Part shown: positions 60,472-64,000 of the stretch, one piece after another
Layout of the letters: each line of letters begins with the position of its first letter
Position numbering within the stretch: the first letter of the stretch is position 1
Assembly: GCF_000588875.1 (NCBI RefSeq)
Contig: NZ_JEMV01000004.1
Coordinates: 59,928-123,927 of the forward strand
DNA from: Sphingobium sp. Ant17
GTDB taxonomy: Bacteria > Pseudomonadota > Alphaproteobacteria > Sphingomonadales > Sphingomonadaceae
Direction: 5' to 3'
DNA length: 64,000 nt
Notes under the pieces: model-generated
Seen by the model: only the letters and a program-made list of their open reading frames with translations
Database searches by the model: none
Told to the model about the DNA's origin: nothing
Position numbers and translations under genes: made by a program

Positions 60472-63438
60472 TCAAAAGTTGACGCGAAGGCCCGCGCCAT
60501 ATCGGGCATAGCCGGGCGAAGCGAAGAAGGCGTTGTTTTCGCTACGCAGATGGCCACGGCGGCTGGCACCGTTTAGATTGATGGCTTCGACAAAGGCGGT
60601 ATAGCCCTTCTTGAACTCCCAGCTCGCGCTGGCATCCACCTGGCCATAGGCTTCGATATAGAAGGGGTTGGGGCCTGTTCCGCCCAGGAACTTGTCGCGC
60701 CAGTTATAGGCGATACGCGCCTGAATACCCTTTTTGTCGTAGAAGAGGACGGCGTTGGCGCTGTCTGAGAGGCCCGTCAGCGCAAATTGCGGAACGCTGG
60801 ACGGCTGACTGTTGTCGTATGTCGCGTCGCCACGAACGATCGTGTAGTTCAGGATCGTGCCAAATCCCGTGTCCCAGAAATTATGCTGGATGGCGAATTC
60901 AAAGCCATAGAGATGCGCGCTCTGATCCGAGTTGATCGGGGTCGACACCTGGAAATTCACCGCACCATCTTCGGGCAGCCCCAATATCTTGCCGGTATAA
61001 TTGCCAGTCGCCGGATCGAAGCTGTCGACGATGACCGAGGCCGGATAATTGGCGAAGATATAGTTGCGCAGATCGGTTGTGCTGGCATTGGCGCCCAATG
61101 CCGCGACGGCCGCCTGATAGCGTGGGCCATCCGCCGGGTTAGTCAGGCCGAACGCATCGGTGTCGATCCGGGTGCTCGAAATGAAGTTGCGCACCCGCTT
61201 GTCGAAAAATCCGACCGACAGATAGCTGGATGGCGCATAATACCATTCGGCCGACAGATCGATATTCTTCGCTTTATAAGGAAGCAGGCCCGGATTGCCC
61301 TGGCTGCCGGTGCCGCCGCCGATGCGGAACAGCTGATCGACGGTACGACCACCCTGCATCGATGCATAGTCCGGGCGGGTAATGGTATGGCTATAGCTTG
61401 CGCGCAGCTTCACATTCTCGATCGGTTCGAAATCGACGTCGATGGCGGGTAGCCAATTGTCATAATCACCCCGGAATGTGGTGAAGTCGCTGCCAGTGCC
61501 ATAGGTGAGGTTGAACTCGTTGGCGGACACCCATTGCGTGCCGGTCGGGATCGGCACCAGCGCGGACGAACGGACCTTGGTCTTTTCATAGCGCACGCCC
61601 GCACGGAAATGAGCCGGACGGTTGGCAACGTCGAAGGCCAGGTTGGCCTGCAGATAAGGCGCGATGGTGCGTTCGCGGATTCGGCGATCGACCGTAAAGC
61701 TCGACAGGCAATTGCCGTCACCACCGCAGATGCCGTTCAGATCGTCGAGGAAACCGACCATCTTCTCGAAATCGAACGTATAGAATTGCTGGAGCATCGC
61801 CGGGTCGCCCGCGCCCGACAAGCCCTTGAACTTGTCCGGAAGGGTTTCGAGCGTGAAGAGGTCGTCGGACAGCTGATCCTTGGTGGTCGATCCGCCCCAT
61901 GTGTCGTTCTGGATGAAGCCGTAGGCCGACCGCACCTTGTTTTCGACATAGGTCACGCCGAAGTCGAGGCTGTCGAGGATCGAGCCTTCGAAATCATAGC
62001 TGCCACGCAGCTGGCCTTCGTTGATGCGATCCTTGAAATAGGCATTGCGGAACGCATTGCCGGTTGCCTGGATGTTCCCGGCGTCCAACGCGTTGATGCC
62101 CGGATGCATCTCGACCGAAATGATGGGCAGATCGTTAGTGTAATCGACCGTCTGGCTACGCACGCCGAACACAGCCGTGCCGACCGAGGTGCTGGTGCCA
62201 TAGGGATTGTTTGCGCCCGACTCTGCCGTAGAATGATGCGCGTCGAGTTCCAGGCGCAATCCGCCCGGCCCATCCCATGCCAGGTTTCCGCCCAGCGACT
62301 TGTTGGTCGACTGGTTTTCCACCAGCGAACCGGAATAGGACAGATCCTTGCCTTCATTGGCACCGAACTGTTCGGAATAGAATTTCGGACCGGCGACTGG
62401 ACCGTCGGTCCAGGCGCTCGACACATCATTGAAGTTGAACCAGATGCCGACGTTGGAATTGCGCACCTGCACGGTGTTGCGCGAATAGGTATAGTCGAAC
62501 GTCGCGGTCAAATTGTCAGCGGGACGAACCTGCAATACGATCTGGCCGTTCAGCCGTTCGCGCTCAATGTCGTTAAGGTCGTAGCTGGCATTTTGCTGGA
62601 CCTGATAGACGTCATTGGGGCCGGGGCGGTTTTCAATATTGGCAAAACGTGGATCGCCTGCCTGGGGCAGTGATCCCCAATTATTTTCGGAGCCAAGATA
62701 TCCGTCGCGCCAGCCGACATTGGCCTGGTTGACGCTGGCCTTCCGCTTCTGCCACGATCCGCTGACCGCAATGCCGAACAGACCGTCGGCAAAGGTGTCG
62801 GAAATGATGCCGGATATTTCAGGCGTGATCGGGTCACCCTCATTGCGCGAGCTGTCATAGACACCCTTGACCGCGACGCTGCCTTTGAGGCCCGGCCGAT
62901 CGAGAGGGCGGGGCGTCTTGATATTGATGGTCGATCCGATGCCGCCGGTGGGCAGGGTAGCCCGCCCCGACTTATAGACCTCGACGCCTGCAACGCCTTC
63001 CGATGCCAGATTGGCAAAGTCGAAGGAACGGCTGGCGGGCGCGCTCGCTCCATCGCCCAAGGTCGATGTCGGCATCTGGCGGCCATTGAGCAGCACCAGG
63101 TTGAATTCAGGACCGAAGCCGCGGACGGTCACGGTCGAGCCTTCCCCGTTCGAACGGTCGATCGACACGCCGGTGATACGCTGCAGCGATTCTGCCAAGT
63201 TGGTGTCGGGGAACTTGCCGATATCCTCGGCGGAGATGGCATCCACCACACCCTGAGCGTTGCGCTTGATGTCGCTGGCGGCGTTCAAGCTCGCGCGAAT
63301 GCCCGTCACCACGATTTCAGCGGGCTGTTCGTCGGCGGTGCTATCCTGCGCAAAGGCTGGCTGCAGGCCCATGCTCAGCGCCAGAGCAGACGCGCCCGAC
63401 ACATAAGCAGATAGAATCCGAGTCTTGGAAATCGTCAT
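60472..63438 (-). CDS. TonB-dependent receptor, module B
   Basis: 988 residues. Signal peptide MTISKTRILSAYVSGASALA to about QPAFAQ. Plug: AEIVVTGIRASLNAASDIKR, ISAEDIGKFPDTNLAESLQR, ITGVSIDRSNGEGSTVTVRG, FGPEFNLVLLNGRQMPTSTL and GIGSTINIKTPRPLDRPGLK. The barrel ends SPGYARYGAGLRVNF. Same receptor family as TBDR-A and the pectin TBDR, but with a distinct barrel. Two AACGTT operators lie 44-75 bases upstream. As the first gene of module B, followed by GH16 and with a co-regulated ExoP-type GH3, it most likely takes up beta-1,3- or mixed-linkage gluco-oligosaccharides. Confidence 0.93.
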   Translation of the reverse strand: MTISKTRILSAYVSGASALALSMGLQPAFAQDSTADEQPAEIVVTGIRASLNAASDIKRNAQGVVDAISAEDIGKFPDTNLAESLQRITGVSIDRSNGEGSTVTVRGFGPEFNLVLLNGRQMPTSTLGDGASAPASRSFDFANLASEGVAGVEVYKSGRATLPTGGIGSTINIKTPRPLDRPGLKGSVAVKGVYDSSRNEGDPITPEISGIISDTFADGLFGIAVSGSWQKRKASVNQANVGWRDGYLGSENNWGSLPQAGDPRFANIENRPGPNDVYQVQQNASYDLNDIERERLNGQIVLQVRPADNLTATFDYTYSRNTVQVRNSNVGIWFNFNDVSSAWTDGPVAGPKFYSEQFGANEGKDLSYSGSLVENQSTNKSLGGNLAWDGPGGLRLELDAHHSTAESGANNPYGTSTSVGTAVFGVRSQTVDYTNDLPIISVEMHPGINALDAGNIQATGNAFRNAYFKDRINEGQLRGSYDFEGSILDSLDFGVTYVENKVRSAYGFIQNDTWGGSTTKDQLSDDLFTLETLPDKFKGLSGAGDPAMLQQFYTFDFEKMVGFLDDLNGICGGDGNCLSSFTVDRRIRERTIAPYLQANLAFDVANRPAHFRAGVRYEKTKVRSSALVPIPTGTQWVSANEFNLTYGTGSDFTTFRGDYDNWLPAIDVDFEPIENVKLRASYSHTITRPDYASMQGGRTVDQLFRIGGGTGSQGNPGLLPYKAKNIDLSAEWYYAPSSYLSVGFFDKRVRNFISSTRIDTDAFGLTNPADGPRYQAAVAALGANASTTDLRNYIFANYPASVIVDSFDPATGNYTGKILGLPEDGAVNFQVSTPINSDQSAHLYGFEFAIQHNFWDTGFGTILNYTIVRGDATYDNSQPSSVPQFALTGLSDSANAVLFYDKKGIQARIAYNWRDKFLGGTGPNPFYIEAYGQVDASASWEFKKGYTAFVEAINLNGASRRGHLRSENNAFFASPGYARYGAGLRVNF

Positions 63439-63481
63439 TTTTATCCTCCCCGCGCCGCGAATCGGCGTCTGACGTCCTTGT

Positions 63482-63513
63482 TGTGAACGTTCACCTAATT
63501 GATAACGTTCACT
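63482..63513. promoter_or_regulatory. Tandem LacI-type operators B1 and B2 before TBDR-B
   Basis: B1 is TGTGAACGTTCACC at 63482-63495, containing the perfect 12-bp palindrome GTGAACGTTCAC; B2 is TGATAACGTTCACT at 63500-63513. Centres are 18 bases apart. Both have the central CG and symmetrical arms of LacI-family sites and share GAACGTTC or its variant with operator B3 before the GH3 gene. The LacI regulator encoded at 55.1-56.2 kb is the obvious candidate protein. Confidence 0.65.
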
Positions 63514-63687
63514 TGGTCAACTGCTCTGAGCAGTCCACGACGATGATTTCGCGCCGTGGCCAAGGTGTGGCAGCGGAGCCGCGGCATGCCGTTTCAAGGC
63601 TCGCATATATAGAGTGGGGCCACTTGGTCGCTTGGACGGGTTGGCGCGGCAAATTCAGGGCAGTGTCGTTTCTTTGTCATTTTCCTG

Positions 63688-63716
63688 TTGACCGACTCAG
63701 TTGGCCCCCTTAGAGG
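63688..63716 (+). promoter_or_regulatory. Sigma-70-type promoter, probably of an rRNA operon
   Basis: TTGACC at 63688-63693, exactly 17 bases, then TAGAGG at 63711-63716, followed by a GC-rich stretch as expected for a stringently controlled discriminator. No open reading frame follows on this strand; the boxA-like element lies about 125 bases downstream. Confidence 0.5.
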
Positions 63717-64000
63717 CGTGTTCACCGGACGGGGCGCTGCCTTATGGAAGCGCTCTGGAAGGTTGCCACTATGGCGGGACGCTGGTTCACCTGGACCGTA
63801 AGGATCAGGTGGGGTTTGCTGTCCGGTTTTAGTTTGGCGGGTTCTTTGACATTGTTGGTTTAGATGAAGGGACATGTGGGCGGCGGCTCCGGTCTGTGGC
63901 GGCTTTCAGGCGTCATATGATCGGTTAAATTTAGGCCGTTCCTTATTGGAGCTTACTGAGATTTCGGTCTTGGTGGGTTGTCTATATGTCTCAATATATA

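Larger units (their letters stand above)
63439..64000 (+). other. Non-coding region resembling an rRNA operon promoter and leader
   Basis: 562 bases without a credible gene. The first 75 bases hold the TBDR-B promoter and operators. From 63688 the plus strand has a strong promoter-like pair and then about 280 bases whose composition and TTCTTTGACATTGTT element (63842-63856) resemble boxA in alphaproteobacterial pre-16S leaders. GAAGGGACATGTGGGCGGCG directly after it is familiar to me from sphingomonad rRNA leaders or spacers. I therefore expect a 16S rRNA gene shortly past base 64000. The small open frames on both strands here lack ribosome sites and domains. Confidence 0.5.

Noticed and set aside
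63483..63713. 76-residue open frame in the last 500 bases
   Set aside because: Overlaps the LacI operators and promoter-like elements; no ribosome site or domain.
1..64000. Prophage, insertion sequence, CRISPR array, toxin-antitoxin or biosynthetic gene cluster
   Set aside because: No integrase, transposase, direct-repeat array, small overlapping toxin/antitoxin pair, NRPS or PKS gene was found. The halogenases sit with glycan genes, not with natural-product assembly genes.

Overview
The window looks like the chromosome of a sphingomonad (Sphingobium, Sphingomonas or Novosphingobium type). The DNA is GC-rich and alphaproteobacterial in style. It carries a tetrahydrofolate-dependent LigM/DesA-type aromatic O-demethylase, a feruloyl-CoA hydratase/lyase, and TonB-dependent receptors (TBDRs) of the kind sphingomonads and caulobacters use for plant oligosaccharides. 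The theme throughout is plant cell-wall and lignin-derived material. I see no transposase, integrase, CRISPR array or tRNA gene.

Layout. 0-1.4 kb: LigM/DesA-like O-demethylase (5' end outside the window, one frameshift). 1.5-4.7 kb: chemoreceptor and OprB-type porin, followed by a 93-bp relic of a second LigM-like gene. 5-8 kb: MipA/OmpV protein, then SDR + NTF2-like genes divergent from a LysR regulator. 8.4-16 kb: pectin cluster (TBDR, DUF6250-like protein, exo-rhamnogalacturonan lyase, oligogalacturonate lyase). 16-19.3 kb: ferric-siderophore receptor + PepSY membrane protein. 19.4-21.5 kb: GH27 and a GST. 21.8-25.8 kb: IclR / NTF2-like / MetE-like operon, hydroxycinnamoyl-CoA hydratase-lyase and TetR regulator. 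26-33.8 kb: cytochrome c, esterase, GH3, GH43, GH9. 33.8-43.6 kb: module A (tryptophan-halogenase-like protein, TBDR, SapC, cupin-like, esterase) plus a CE20-like acetylesterase. 43.6-53.8 kb: GH27, GH95, two GH43 and a GH3. 53.9-63.4 kb: module B (MFS, LacI, GH16, halogenase, cupin-like, SapC, TBDR). 63.4-64 kb: non-coding, resembling the promoter and leader of an rRNA operon that would begin just past the window.

How the parts work together. Polymers (xylan/xyloglucan-like hemicellulose, beta-glucan, pectin) are cut by exported GH9, GH16, GH43, PL and CE enzymes. Oligomers enter through TBDRs, and GH3, GH27, GH95 and GH43 remove the remaining sugars. Two different LacI-type operator motifs mark two regulons. 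One is centred on AGCGCT, at the GH43/GH9, TBDR-A/SapC-A, CE20 and GH43-GH95-GH27 promoters. The other is centred on AACGTT, at TBDR-B and the 53.8-kb GH3, and the LacI gene lies inside module B. Feruloyl-CoA lyase, the MetE-like protein and the LigM-like enzyme fit use of ferulate and vanillate released from the same cell walls.

The most interesting part is the duplicated halogenase / SapC / Fe(II)-cupin / TBDR module. In module B the SapC, cupin, halogenase, laminarinase, LacI and MFS genes are translationally coupled. What a flavin halogenase does in a sugar-uptake operon is unknown.

Quality warning. Ten apparent single-base indels, nine of them one-base losses and nearly all in or beside short homopolymers, break seven otherwise well-conserved genes. 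I suspect sequencing or assembly error rather than mass gene decay, and I give the joined coordinates.
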